Source: Ustilaginoidea virens
Lineage: Eukaryota; Ascomycota; Sordariomycetes; Hypocreales; Clavicipitaceae
NCBI RefSeq assembly: GCF_000687475.1
Contig: NC_057321.1
Span: forward strand, 2,790,001 to 2,854,000
DNA: 64,000 bases
Reading direction: 5' to 3'
Shown here: one piece after another, positions 11,765-21,174 of the stretch
How positions within the stretch are numbered: the stretch's first letter is position 1
How the letters are laid out: the number at the start of each line of letters is the position of its first letter
Notes under the pieces: model-generated
The model's database searches: none
What the model was told of the DNA's origin: nothing
The model's input: the letters and a program-made list of their open reading frames with translations, nothing else
Position numbers and translations under genes: made by a program

Positions 11765-13651
11765 ATGGCATTACACAACCGCCTAGCCTTCCTAATCTAT
11801 ACCTATAAGAAGGACTATATTATTAATGATGACCTATGGGAACTATTCTATAAAGACTATAGTAAATAGGATAAGCAGCTATTTAACCGCATTAATCCTC
11901 TATTCCTATGCGAATTCCACATATACTTACGAGATCACGGTATATATATCGGAGCATCAAGCTCTATTATAATACCAACCCTAATGGAATGCCTTTAATA
12001 ACAATAGAACCCTGAATAGCCTTAAGAAGAGATCGACCATCAATTAGGCCGCAAAATATTCCAGTTATGCCTTAACCCTTATAGGGAAGCATTAGTACCT
12101 ATCGGCAATTTCGACGAGGAAGTTATAAGCTCACGAAATTTATTATAAGCACCCACTATAGTTATGCGAATACCTTCGCTAAGGCTCTCAAGACGACCTT
12201 TATAAGCCTTAATAATAAGGGACTTCATAATACTAATAGTGGCCCGATTATAGTTATAATAACCTATTATTCCCCCCTCTATATCGAAAAAGCCTTTTGC
12301 CCCTGCCCCTACTAAAGAAGAAAGGGGCCGATCCTAATAACTAAAAGGGAAGACGCCTATTTACAATAGGCTGCTATTCGAAATAGAGGAAAGCTCCCAT
12401 TCTCAATAATAATAATATATAATAGCCAACGAAGACTATAGCCCGACCGATTAAATATTATACCCTAGGGGTTATACCCCTAGCCGGGCTAGCCGAGGCG
12501 GCTATTTTAATACCCCTCAAGGTTATAATATACCTAATAGAGCTTGGGTTATAGGCCCCAATAATATACTTCCTTTAATAGAGGACCCTAATAATGCCCT
12601 CTAAGCCAATACTACTACCGCCTATAATACCAAATATCGGGCCTAAACGCCTTATCCGATAATGCCAAAAATAGGCATAGCACCTAGCCCTTCCCGCTAA
12701 TATCGGCCTACTTAGGCCGATAAATAGACGGTTTTAACGGGAGTGCCAATAAACCCAGACCGACCTAAATTATAAGATAACCCAGTAAGAGATCCTGCTA
12801 GCCTACCGTAAGGCTACCAATAAGCCGTTCCGGAATACCCTCCGGAATACCCCTAAGGTTATACCTAAAAAGCCTATACAAAAGCCAGGTTTAACTAAGA
12901 AGATTATTCCTAAACTAGGTTTAATAATATATCGAAGAAGATATCTAACCTCTTATATAGCTATCGTATAGAGGATAAATATAGCGGCAAAATGGATGAC
13001 TTTATTATACCTAAAGTCATCTCTTTTAAAAGTAAGTACCGCCTACTAAGATTACCCGATAATATATTTGCTAGAGCCTTCTAAATTATACTTATTGGCG
13101 ATACTAAGACCTTTTACTTTAATAATATTAAATGCATTTGTAATACCCTCACTTTTGACGATATAGTCTATAAAGTCAAGAGCTATTTTGAAAATAAGAG
13201 CATAAAGTAATTCTATTTATACCGTTAGAACAGAATAACGCTCCAATCAACTATCGCAAAATATCCCAATAAATCAAAGCTAAAATACCTTAATATCCTA
13301 TTAGAAGAACTTTAATGCCTATATTATAGTCTTTTTCCCCCCTTTATAGCTAATATAGAGCTTCATCGGCAAGTGCTTAATGCTATAAGGGATACCCCTA
13401 AGTATAGCTAGGCCTTATATCGTTATACCCCTATATTCGAAGGCCTTGCTACTAACCTATAGCGATCCCTTTCCATCTATAAGTCGATCTATACTAATCA
13501 ACAGTATTATTTTCTTTAATAATATCACAATACTAACGATATTAATAATAATATGGCATTATTTATAGACTATAGATATAGTCAATCCTACAACCGGTAT
13601 TAATGCCCCCAACGATATAGACCCCCTTAACGGCAATAATAGAATCGCTCC
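11765..13651 (+). pseudogene. E4 gag (first exon-like segment of gag-pol), RIP-degraded
   Basis: Gag of the CopA element. A candidate ATG lies at 11765-11767, and the phase holds to 13651 with only RIP-type stops. A Copia-type capsid region is readable around 12960-13480: a KYSGKMDDF-like motif, then a stretch matching the fungal Copia gag pattern of an ALAKAFP-like segment, YYNN and SFDEL, and an LQSTI-like segment. The region before it is poorly conserved, so the exact start is uncertain. The frame continues at 19041 after removing E6 and one GCTCC copy, and phase is preserved across that join. The zinc-knuckle region would lie at this junction and is too damaged to call with confidence. 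Confidence 0.82.
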
Positions 13652-14371
13652 TATTGCAATTCTCAAGGTCACTATAAAAGCAAAGCCTTACTAGCTAGCT
13701 AGATGGCACAAGACTGTCTGCGACCTGTGAACTAATCTTAGTATAAATACTAGATTTTTCACTAAGTCCTAAGACTATACAAGTGCTATAAAGCAGGGCA
13801 AGTGTAAAGGCAAGGCAAATATAAGATAACCAGAAACGCAGGGAAGGTGGAAGTTAAGAGGCATATAGTGCATTAACAGACTCGATTGTGCTGCCCTTCT
13901 ACTATCTAGAAAGAAGGGGAAAAGCTATCCTATATATACACGAAGGAGGGGTGGGCCCAGGCATCCAAGGTAGCCAGTAAGAAAGCTCCCCGTAATGCTT
14001 GCTATGCCACGTATATAATACGTCAGCAGCCCCACTATATCCAGCCTTTCCAACCACCCTAACCACCGCACTAGTAATTAGCCACCACGCTAGTGACTAA
14101 CCACCACGCTAGTGACTACCCACCACACTAGTGGACTAGCCACCACACTAGTAGGCCCACCACGCTAATTTAGCAATGCCACACCTTTTTTAATAAGGCC
14201 TACCTTACTTGATATACAGTAAATAATCCACTGAAAATCCTAAGGTAAAAGGCAAAGGCCTAAGGTTGGTAAGACTACCGTAAGTCCAAGAGGCGGTATA
14301 ATGGTCAGAAGGTTAGTAGGCCAGTAGGGCATTAGGCCAGCAGCCTAGTAGGCTACTATAGGATTTTAACA
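13652..14371 (-). repeat. E6 3' LTR
   Basis: 720 bp, plus-strand TATTGCAATTC...GGATTTTAACA, that is TGTTG/CAACA termini altered by transitions. It contains a short tandem array of a CCACCACGCTAGTGACTA-like unit at about 14050-14165, which differs from the array in the E3 LTR. Confidence 0.95.
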
Positions 14372-14407
14372 CCCCCTCTGATTAGCTACTGTAGTATCAA
14401 GCTAATC
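14372..14407 (-). promoter_or_regulatory. E6 polypurine tract and stem-loop
   Basis: Minus strand GATTAGC (14401-14407), a 14-nt loop, GCTAATC (14380-14386), then CAGAGGGGG next to the LTR. Stem and purine tract equal those of CopC; the loop differs in length and sequence. Confidence 0.78.
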
Positions 14408-14485
14408 GTGTAAAGGATAGGGAAAGAAAATGCAATAAAGGTCCTAAGGAAAAACATAGGAAAAACCTTAGTAAGTTAGTATAAG

Positions 14486-17400
14486 TTAGCAGGCCCTAAG
14501 ACCTAGTAACTCGCGGAACCTAGTAAATTTAGGGCCCGGCAGTGGCTTTGTAAGACCGTCAGCAGGCATACTATTAGTAGGTAAGTAGGTAATTTTAACC
14601 AAGCCCAGCTGTGCTTGCTCCCTAATATACCGGAATTTTAATAGTGTATGCTTAGTGCGAGCATGCTGGTTAGGGTCATTAGAATTCGAAATAGAGCCCT
14701 GATTATCGCAGTATAACGGTATAGGGCGTAAAATATCGATTTCCAGCTCCTTACAAAGGTTAGAAAGCCACTGTACCTTACGGATAGTCTCAAGTAATGC
14801 ATCAGATTCAGCTTCTAAAGTAGATAATACTACTAAAGAGGCTCGCTTGAAACGCCAGCTAATAGGACCACTATTAATAGTAGTTAAGAAGCCTCCAGTA
14901 GATTTAGAGGTTTCTTTATAGCCAGCAAAATCGCTATCAGAATAAGCGGTTATAATAGGCTGTTGATTGCTTTTAGTAAAGCAAATAGCTAGGTTCTCAG
15001 TGCCTTTAAGGTAGCTAAAGCTGCCTTTCGCAGCATTTAAATGCACATTAGTTGCCTTAGACATAAACCGAGAAAGGTATTGGGTAGGAAATGCTAGGTC
15101 GGGCCTAGTCATCATCATAAGCCACATTATAGTGCCAGTAAGGCTCTGATAAAGGCTCTGATCAGTAGGGCTAAGGTCTTTTCCACTAGATTCATTTAGA
15201 ATCCCTAGTTGAAGTGGAATTAGCTGAGGTTTAGTATCCTGTAGACCGAATTTAGCTAGGACCTCTGCTATAAATTGGGCTTGGTGTAGCCATAATAGAC
15301 CTTCCTTCCTATTTCGTATAATCTGTACGCTTAGGAAGAAGGAAGCCGGACCGCGGTCTTCTATAGCATAGACCTTATGGAATTTCCTTTTTAGCTGGTT
15401 AATATAAGTTATATTTGGACCAACTAATAGGCAATCGTCAATATAGGTGACGATAAAAGTGCTGGTTTGCTTATTATAAAAGACGGCAGCATCAGAAGCT
15501 AAAGGTAAAAAACCTTCACTAGAAATCAGGTCTTTTAGCCGGTGTTGCCATTTGCGGGGTGCTTGTTTTAGCCCGTATAGGGCCTTCTTTAGCAAGATAG
15601 CTTGCTTAATAGAAGGGTTAAATCCAGCTTCTTTAAGCAAAGTTAGTAGCCGTTGGCGCTGTATATTAGACCAAAGCTTGCTATCAGTTAGTAAACTTTC
15701 CGTAAATTCAAGGAATCCATCAGGAATATCCATATAAATAGTCTCAGAAAGTTCGCTATTTAGAAAGGCGCCTATAAAGTCTTCTGACTTAGGAAGGTAA
15801 TCCACGGTGGCATTAGTATTAGTAATATCATCCGGGGTAGCATTAGTAATGCTAGTAAAATTAGTAGGGTCCGGCATGCTTTCTAGGTCATCCGGTATAG
15901 CATTAGTGCTAGTAATGCTAGTAAGGTTAGCAGAGTTAGTAGGGTCAGGAATGCTTTCTAGGTCATCCAGTAAAATAGCAGGTTCTTTACTGCTAAATAC
16001 CCCCTCTGAACCTGTATTTTGCCCTTTGTGAAAGTCTCCTTCTAGGCCACTAGAAATAGGGCCTATACCTTCATTTTGATGGATAAAGGTAATAAAGGTT
16101 GTTTTAGTAACAACCTTCTTCTTTAGAAGGTAGACAAGGTAGGTATTAGCATAGGTCTTTTTAAGTAGCTGAATACCTATATGCCCTAGCCGTACATGCC
16201 AAATGCCGGCTAATTGTAATAGCTTCTGATATTCTGTATCAGCAGCTATAAGGGCAGGAGTAGGGCTAGTAGCCACTACAGGATTTTCGCTAGTCGTAAT
16301 AGCGGGATTTTCGCTAGTCGTAATAGCGGGATTTTCGCTAGTCGTAATAGCGGGAGAGTTAGTAGTAGGGCTGGTAGCCTCTACAGGGTCTTCGCTAGTT
16401 GTGGTAGCGGGCTGGTTAGTAGTAGGGCTAGTAGCCTCTACAGGTTCCTTACTAGTCGCAGTAGTAGGAACGGGGGTAATAGTAGTATCCTCAGGATTAC
16501 TATAATCAGCAGGGTTAGTAGGGCTGGGGACCTCTACTGATATACTATTAGTAATAGTATAATGGCTGCAAGGTTGATGCAGTAGTGATGTGTCTATTCC
16601 TTTCTGTAGAAGGAAAAAGCCGTATTTTTCAAAATTAAAAATGCCGATGCATTTACGGCTTGCTGACCAAAGCTGATTTCTAATTAGTACCCCTTTAGCG
16701 GCATAGTGCTTTACACCGCTAATAATGTTAATATCCAAGGTAGGAATATATAGTGCATTCTTGAGCTCTATAATACCCCATTTGGTGGGATTAACGCCCT
16801 GTAGCACAGTAAATCGTGCTGTGCCCCAACCAGTAGGGGAAATAGGGCTACCACCAGTAGTAATTACCGGCTTATTATCCTTCTCAAAATAGTGAAAAGT
16901 GGTGAAATACTTCTTATCATTTACAATATGATAAGTAGAGCCTATATCGTAAAGGAGGGCATCCTTAGGGGTCCTACCGCCTGATTTAGCACTATAGCTT
17001 ATATCAGTGGATATAGTGGTAGAAGAAGAGGAATAGGATATATTAGTATCCTGGGTATTATAATTGCCTATAATAAAGGACTTAATATTTTGCTGTTTGC
17101 TGCTATTATTATAGTCCTGTTCCTTCTTCTTTTGCTGCTTCTTTTTCCTATTATTAGTAGAATTATTCTTGCTATTATTAGTAGAAGCGGCATTAATAGT
17201 AGTAGGGCTAGTAGCCTCTACAGGGTCCTTGCTAGTCGTAATAGCAGAAGGTTGGATAGTAGGGCTAGTAGCCTCTACAGGGTCCTTGCTAGTCGTAATA
17301 GCAGAAGGTTGGATAGTAGGGCTAATAGCCTCTACAGGGTCTTTACTGTTCATATTAGTAGGACCGGAGATAGTAGGGCTAGTAGCCTCTACTAGTTCCT

Positions 17401-17581
17401 TGCTAATTGTAATAGTAGGAACGTTACTATTTTGCCTACTAACTAAGCCTTGTATAAGGGTAGTTAGGGTATTCATCTGGGACTTTATATAGTCCATATC
17501 TAGCTGTAGTCGTGCAGTAAGATGAGCTTTAGAGTTGGAATCCAAAGTGGCCTTATAAGTGGAAGGCCTAGACTGTGCCAT
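14486..17581 (-). CDS. E6 chimeric Copia protein: protease + RT + RNase H, no capsid, no integrase
   Basis: Uninterrupted 1031-aa frame. Residues 1-50: gag N-terminus. 60-135: tandem Ser/Thr/Pro repeats with core SKDPVEATSPT. 140-165: basic Lys/Gln/Asn tract. About 195-260: retropepsin-like domain whose catalytic triad reads DIG (212-214) rather than DTG/DSG. 350-445: a second SKEPVEATSPTT-type repeat block. 458-480: GAG-pre-integrase (WHVRLGHIGIQLL), then a jump from KTYANT to YLVYLLKKK in place of the integrase. 540-600: LDDLESIPDPTN repeats. 601-800: RVT_2 core with D601, ALYGLKQAPR and YIDD (713-716). 880-1025: Ty1-type RNase H (SDSDFAG, LEAESDAL, YCDNQGS). Compared with E3, three large deletions all keep the frame. 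It may act with, or parasitise, full-length CopB elements; activity is unproven. Confidence 0.95.
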   Translation of the reverse strand: MAQSRPSTYKATLDSNSKAHLTARLQLDMDYIKSQMNTLTTLIQGLVSRQNSNVPTITISKELVEATSPTISGPTNMNSKDPVEAISPTIQPSAITTSKDPVEATSPTIQPSAITTSKDPVEATSPTTINAASTNNSKNNSTNNRKKKQQKKKEQDYNNSSKQQNIKSFIIGNYNTQDTNISYSSSSTTISTDISYSAKSGGRTPKDALLYDIGSTYHIVNDKKYFTTFHYFEKDNKPVITTGGSPISPTGWGTARFTVLQGVNPTKWGIIELKNALYIPTLDINIISGVKHYAAKGVLIRNQLWSASRKCIGIFNFEKYGFFLLQKGIDTSLLHQPCSHYTITNSISVEVPSPTNPADYSNPEDTTITPVPTTATSKEPVEATSPTTNQPATTTSEDPVEATSPTTNSPAITTSENPAITTSENPAITTSENPVVATSPTPALIAADTEYQKLLQLAGIWHVRLGHIGIQLLKKTYANTYLVYLLKKKVVTKTTFITFIHQNEGIGPISSGLEGDFHKGQNTGSEGVFSSKEPAILLDDLESIPDPTNSANLTSITSTNAIPDDLESMPDPTNFTSITNATPDDITNTNATVDYLPKSEDFIGAFLNSELSETIYMDIPDGFLEFTESLLTDSKLWSNIQRQRLLTLLKEAGFNPSIKQAILLKKALYGLKQAPRKWQHRLKDLISSEGFLPLASDAAVFYNKQTSTFIVTYIDDCLLVGPNITYINQLKRKFHKVYAIEDRGPASFFLSVQIIRNRKEGLLWLHQAQFIAEVLAKFGLQDTKPQLIPLQLGILNESSGKDLSPTDQSLYQSLTGTIMWLMMMTRPDLAFPTQYLSRFMSKATNVHLNAAKGSFSYLKGTENLAICFTKSNQQPIITAYSDSDFAGYKETSKSTGGFLTTINSGPISWRFKRASLVVLSTLEAESDALLETIRKVQWLSNLCKELEIDILRPIPLYCDNQGSISNSNDPNQHARTKHTLLKFRYIREQAQLGLVKITYLPTNSMPADGLTKPLPGPKFTRFRELLGLRAC

Positions 17582-18301
17582 TATAGTGGTTAAAAGTCGT
17601 TAAAAATGGTGCCAATAGCTGTAGGAACAGATGAATAACCAGCTAAATAGCTGGCAAAATAGTCGAGTAACTAGCTGGACAGCTAGTAAATATAGTGGCT
17701 AGTAGCCTACTATAAAAGGTAACCGCAGAATATAGCGGTAGGTCTCAGTATAAAAGCACAAATGCCGTAGGCGTTGTGCAAGTCCAGAATATAGCGTTAG
17801 TATTTAAGGTGCTTATGTGGTGCCGTAATATAAAGGTGCCGTAAGTGCCGTAGGTGCCGTAGGTGCCGTAGGTGCCGTAGGTGACGTAGGTGCTATAGGT
17901 GCCGTAATATAAAAGGTGCCGTAAGTGCCGTACCAAAAGTGCTATAAGTGGAAGAGTATAACAGGTGCCGTATAGTGCAGTAGGTGTCGTGCACTAGGTG
18001 CAAAGGTGTTATACAGTGGTATAGTGTGGTAGATATCACACTATAAAATCCGTAGGTGCCGTAGGTTACTCCGAAAATAACGTAAGGTTACGCTAAAAGT
18101 GCCGTAAGGTTACGCCGTAAGTTGCCGTAGGGGTACGCCGTTGATTGCCGCAGGGTAATGCCGTAGGTAACAAAGGGTAAGCCAAAGGTGATAAGGGTAA
18201 GCCAAGGATACCAAAGGATAGCTATATTAGTAGTACTAATAAGCAAGAGAGACCAAGGGGTGAACACAAAAGAGGTAGGGTAAAAACAAAGAAGTAAAAA
18301 C
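17582..18301 (-). other. E6 leader with GTGCCGTAG minisatellite
   Basis: Untranslated leader between PBS and ORF. At about 17832-17925 the 9-bp unit GTGCCGTAG is tandemly repeated, with scattered further units to about 18160. Open frames through it (GTYGTYGTY-type peptides) are repeat artefacts. Confidence 0.75.
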
Positions 18302-18315
18302 CCGGGCTCATAACC
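18302..18315 (-). promoter_or_regulatory. E6 primer-binding site
   Basis: Minus strand GGTTATGAGCCCGG abutting the 5' LTR. It is an unmutated complement of the initiator tRNA-Met anticodon stem-loop (GGGCTCATAACC). Confidence 0.85.
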
Positions 18316-19035
18316 TATTGCAATTCTCAAGGTCACTATAAAAGCAAAGCCTTACTAGCTAGCTAGATGGCACAAGACTGTCTGCGACCTGTGAACTAAT
18401 CTTAGTATAAATACTAGATTTTTCACTAAGTCCTAAGACTATACAAGTGCTATAAAGCAGGGCAAGTGTAAAGGCAAGGCAAATATAAGATAACCAGAAA
18501 CGCAGGGAAGGTGGAAGTTAAGAGGCATATAGTGCATTAACAGACTCGATTGTGCTGCCCTTCTACTATCTAGAAAGAAGGGGAAAAGCTATCCTATATA
18601 TACACGAAGGAGGGGTGGGCCCAGGCATCCAAGGTAGCCAGTAAGAAAGCTCCCCGTAATGCTTGCTATGCCACGTATATAATACGTCAGCAGCCCCACT
18701 ATATCCAGCCTTTCCAACCACCCTAACCACCGCACTAGTAATTAGCCACCACGCTAGTGACTAACCACCACGCTAGTGACTACCCACCACACTAGTGGAC
18801 TAGCCACCACACTAGTAGGCCCACCACGCTAATTTAGCAATGCCACACCTTTTTTAATAAGGCCTACCTTACTTGATATACAGTAAATAATCCACTGAAA
18901 ATCCTAAGGTAAAAGGCAAAGGCCTAAGGTTGGTAAGACTACCGTAAGTCCAAGAGGCGGTATAATGGTCAGAAGGTTAGTAGGCCAGTAGGGCATTAGG
19001 CCAGCAGCCTAGTAGGCTACTATAGGATTTTAACA
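18316..19035 (-). repeat. E6 5' LTR
   Basis: Reads identical to 13652-14371 along its 720 bp. Confidence 0.95.
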
Positions 19036-19040
19036 GCTCC

Positions 19041-20117
19041 TTTCTAGCTAGGCCCTATTAAAAAAGATGCTTTATTTATAATAAAATAGGGTATTAGTTA
19101 TCTAACTATTCTACTAAAAAGCAATAAGAATTAAAAGACCGATAGATAAAAAACCGATCCTACTATACTACCCCTAATAATAAGAAATTCTATATTTTCT
19201 TATAGGAATACAAAGAGCCCGGCCCCTAAGGCCTTAAAAAAGAAAAAGAAAAGGCTAACCTTAACGATATTATCGGTAATATTGAGGTAATAATAGTAAG
19301 AGATACAAACTAGGATGCAGAGAATGCTGCCATACCACAAATTATAGCCATATAGTATTTCCTAGCCTTTAGGCAAACAGAGCTATCACTAATATTATCT
19401 ATCGAGATATTATAAGCCCTATAAGATGAATCATACTAATACGCCTTTTTATAAATTAACCCCTTCTGAATACCCTTATTACTATTATCACCTAAACCTA
19501 GAAGTTCTGCCTTTCTAGAAGAAGAGTATTATAGCAACTATACCTTCCGTAGAATCCTACCGGATACTAGCACTTCCAGCCTATTAATAGCAGGCCTAGG
19601 TCAAGTAAAGGCCCTAATAAGATTAATAACGACCCTAACTATCGAGACGACTAATAAGAAGCATATAATGAATTTTAATATAGGCTCTGCTATATCTTCC
19701 GGTATACTAAATATCCCTACAATATTTAGGAATATCCCCTTCTATATCCTTAACAGTAGTACCCCCTTCCTTTATTCTATTATAGATATAGATAGGATAA
19801 GCATAAAGCTTAATAATATTGATAACCTATTAATCTAAAGGGATACTAAAGTCCCTATTATTAGGAAATAGGGATATCTATAGTAGACTCTCAATGCTAT
19901 AGATACTATAGCCTTCTATCTATCGTTATAGGAAATCTATTAGCTTTATCGTCGATTTAAACACCCCTCTATTAATAGGCTTACCAAATTACTTCAACGG
20001 GCTAGTTATAATAATATTGACCGTAATATCATCGAGAGTATCACCTATATATGCCATCAATGCCAGATAAATGCAAAAGCACCTAGCCGATTTAAATTTA
20101 CGCTTAAAGATAATAAT
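19041..20117 (+). pseudogene. E4 pol segment: protease-like and GAG-pre-integrase
   Basis: Continues the E4 frame after E6. Around 19670-19830 it reads like the degenerate retropepsin/linker zone of fungal Copia elements (an FYILNSSTPFL-like segment corresponding to the usual FHVV...DTPFLLC segment, then DIDRISIKLNNI). At about 19930-20117 the GAG-pre-integrase is clear: LYRRFKHPSINRLTKLLQRA, then CHQCQINAKAPSRFKFTLKD, whose CxxC belongs to the integrase zinc-binding region. E7 interrupts right after this point, at ATAAT, and the frame resumes at 27785. Stops are TAA/TAG only in what I read. Confidence 0.85.
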
Positions 20118-20875
20118 TGTTGAAATCAGCGCCTTTTTAGCTGTATTTTGGTACTGGTCTCGCTACCGTACGACGTCTCTACGTTGAGATATCGCGGTGG
20201 CTATACCAGGCGCTATGGTGGGGCACAGCGCCCCACAACGCCGATTACAGTGGGCCACAGCGCCGGTCACGGCACCGGCACAGCGCCCCACAGCCGGCCA
20301 CAGCGGCCGGTCACAGCGGGCCACAGGGCCCACAACAGGCGGCGCATTTCTACGGGATTACCAAATGGGCAAACCTTGCTAATACCAGCACTTTCGGCCT
20401 TCTACATACAGTCACCCGCTACACCGCACCTTTACGGCACACCGATATAGGGCTTCCGGCCCGTACGGCAGACCGATATAGGGCTTCCGGCCCGTACGGC
20501 AGGCTGTTATAGGGCATCCGGCATACCGCTACAAGCCACTGGGCTTGGTTGGGTAGGCATTGGGTAGGATATTGGGCATAGACTGGGCACGGTTGGGCAG
20601 ACCGACTTTTCGTCGGTTTTTTTCGCTATTTTTGCGGTTTTTCATTATTTTCAACCACTTTTTCAAGATGGTAGAAATATACCCAAAATTCCCTCTTTCT
20701 AGCTAAAATAGTCACCAACAATTAGAATCAGATTTCCCTAACATCTTTACTCTAGTCAACCCCGTGTGTGCGTTTTTAATCTTTAACTAGCTTGTTTTAT
20801 TCTGCAACGCCTTGTATGCCACTGTCGGTACTTAGTATACTTTCTAATAGTTTTCTAAGTCACTATTTTGCAATA
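20118..20875 (+). repeat. E7 5' LTR
   Basis: TGTTGAAATCAGC start, CAATA end. Subtype with an extra CTTGCTAATACC-like insert before the AGCACTTTCGG motif and two full copies of the GGGCTTCCGGCCCGTACGGC unit, making it longer than the E5 and E11 LTRs. Confidence 0.94.
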
Positions 20876-20889
20876 GGTTATGAGCCCGG
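20876..20889 (+). promoter_or_regulatory. E7 primer-binding site
   Basis: GGTTATGAGCCCGG immediately downstream of the LTR, complementary to the initiator tRNA-Met anticodon arm. Confidence 0.85.
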
Positions 20890-21174
20890 TGTCTTAAGGC
20901 TTCCAGCTTAAGACTTTTTTATGCTAACTTAGGATTTTAACGCATTTGGCAGCTAACCTTCTAGAAATCTAACTAACGATATTACTAATCTGCAGTAAGG
21001 GACTGATTATCTCAGATTTAGGAACCTAGCTACCACACTAAGCTGCAACACATCCTTGCAATAGGATTTTCTAAGGTTATTCCTTAACGCAGCTTTCTTC
21101 TAGTTTTATCTAGATTTTCTATCTTAATTTTCTTTGTATTTTTAAGACATTCTAGCACCTTTTCTCTTCCTACA

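Larger units (their letters stand above)
13652..19035 (-). mobile_element. E6: young, internally deleted CopB Copia element
   Basis: Complete 5.4-kb insertion in E4 gag with perfect GCTCC duplications (13647-13651 and 19036-19040). Its 720-bp LTRs (13652-14371 and 18316-19035) look identical on reading. It has a purine tract, a PBS and one uninterrupted ORF. Identical LTRs and an intact frame beside RIP-shredded neighbours indicate a recent arrival. Compared with E3, capsid, integrase and the N-terminal flank of RT are missing, so movement would need proteins supplied in trans. Confidence 0.95.

Noticed and set aside
17090..17492. Plus-strand frames opposite the E6 ORF
   Set aside because: They are shadows of the SKDPVEATSPT repeats on the minus strand.
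20876..20889. Possible tRNA-Met gene fragments at GGTTATGAGCCC sites
   Set aside because: Only the anticodon-arm complement is present, always next to an LTR. There is no cloverleaf, so these are primer-binding sites.
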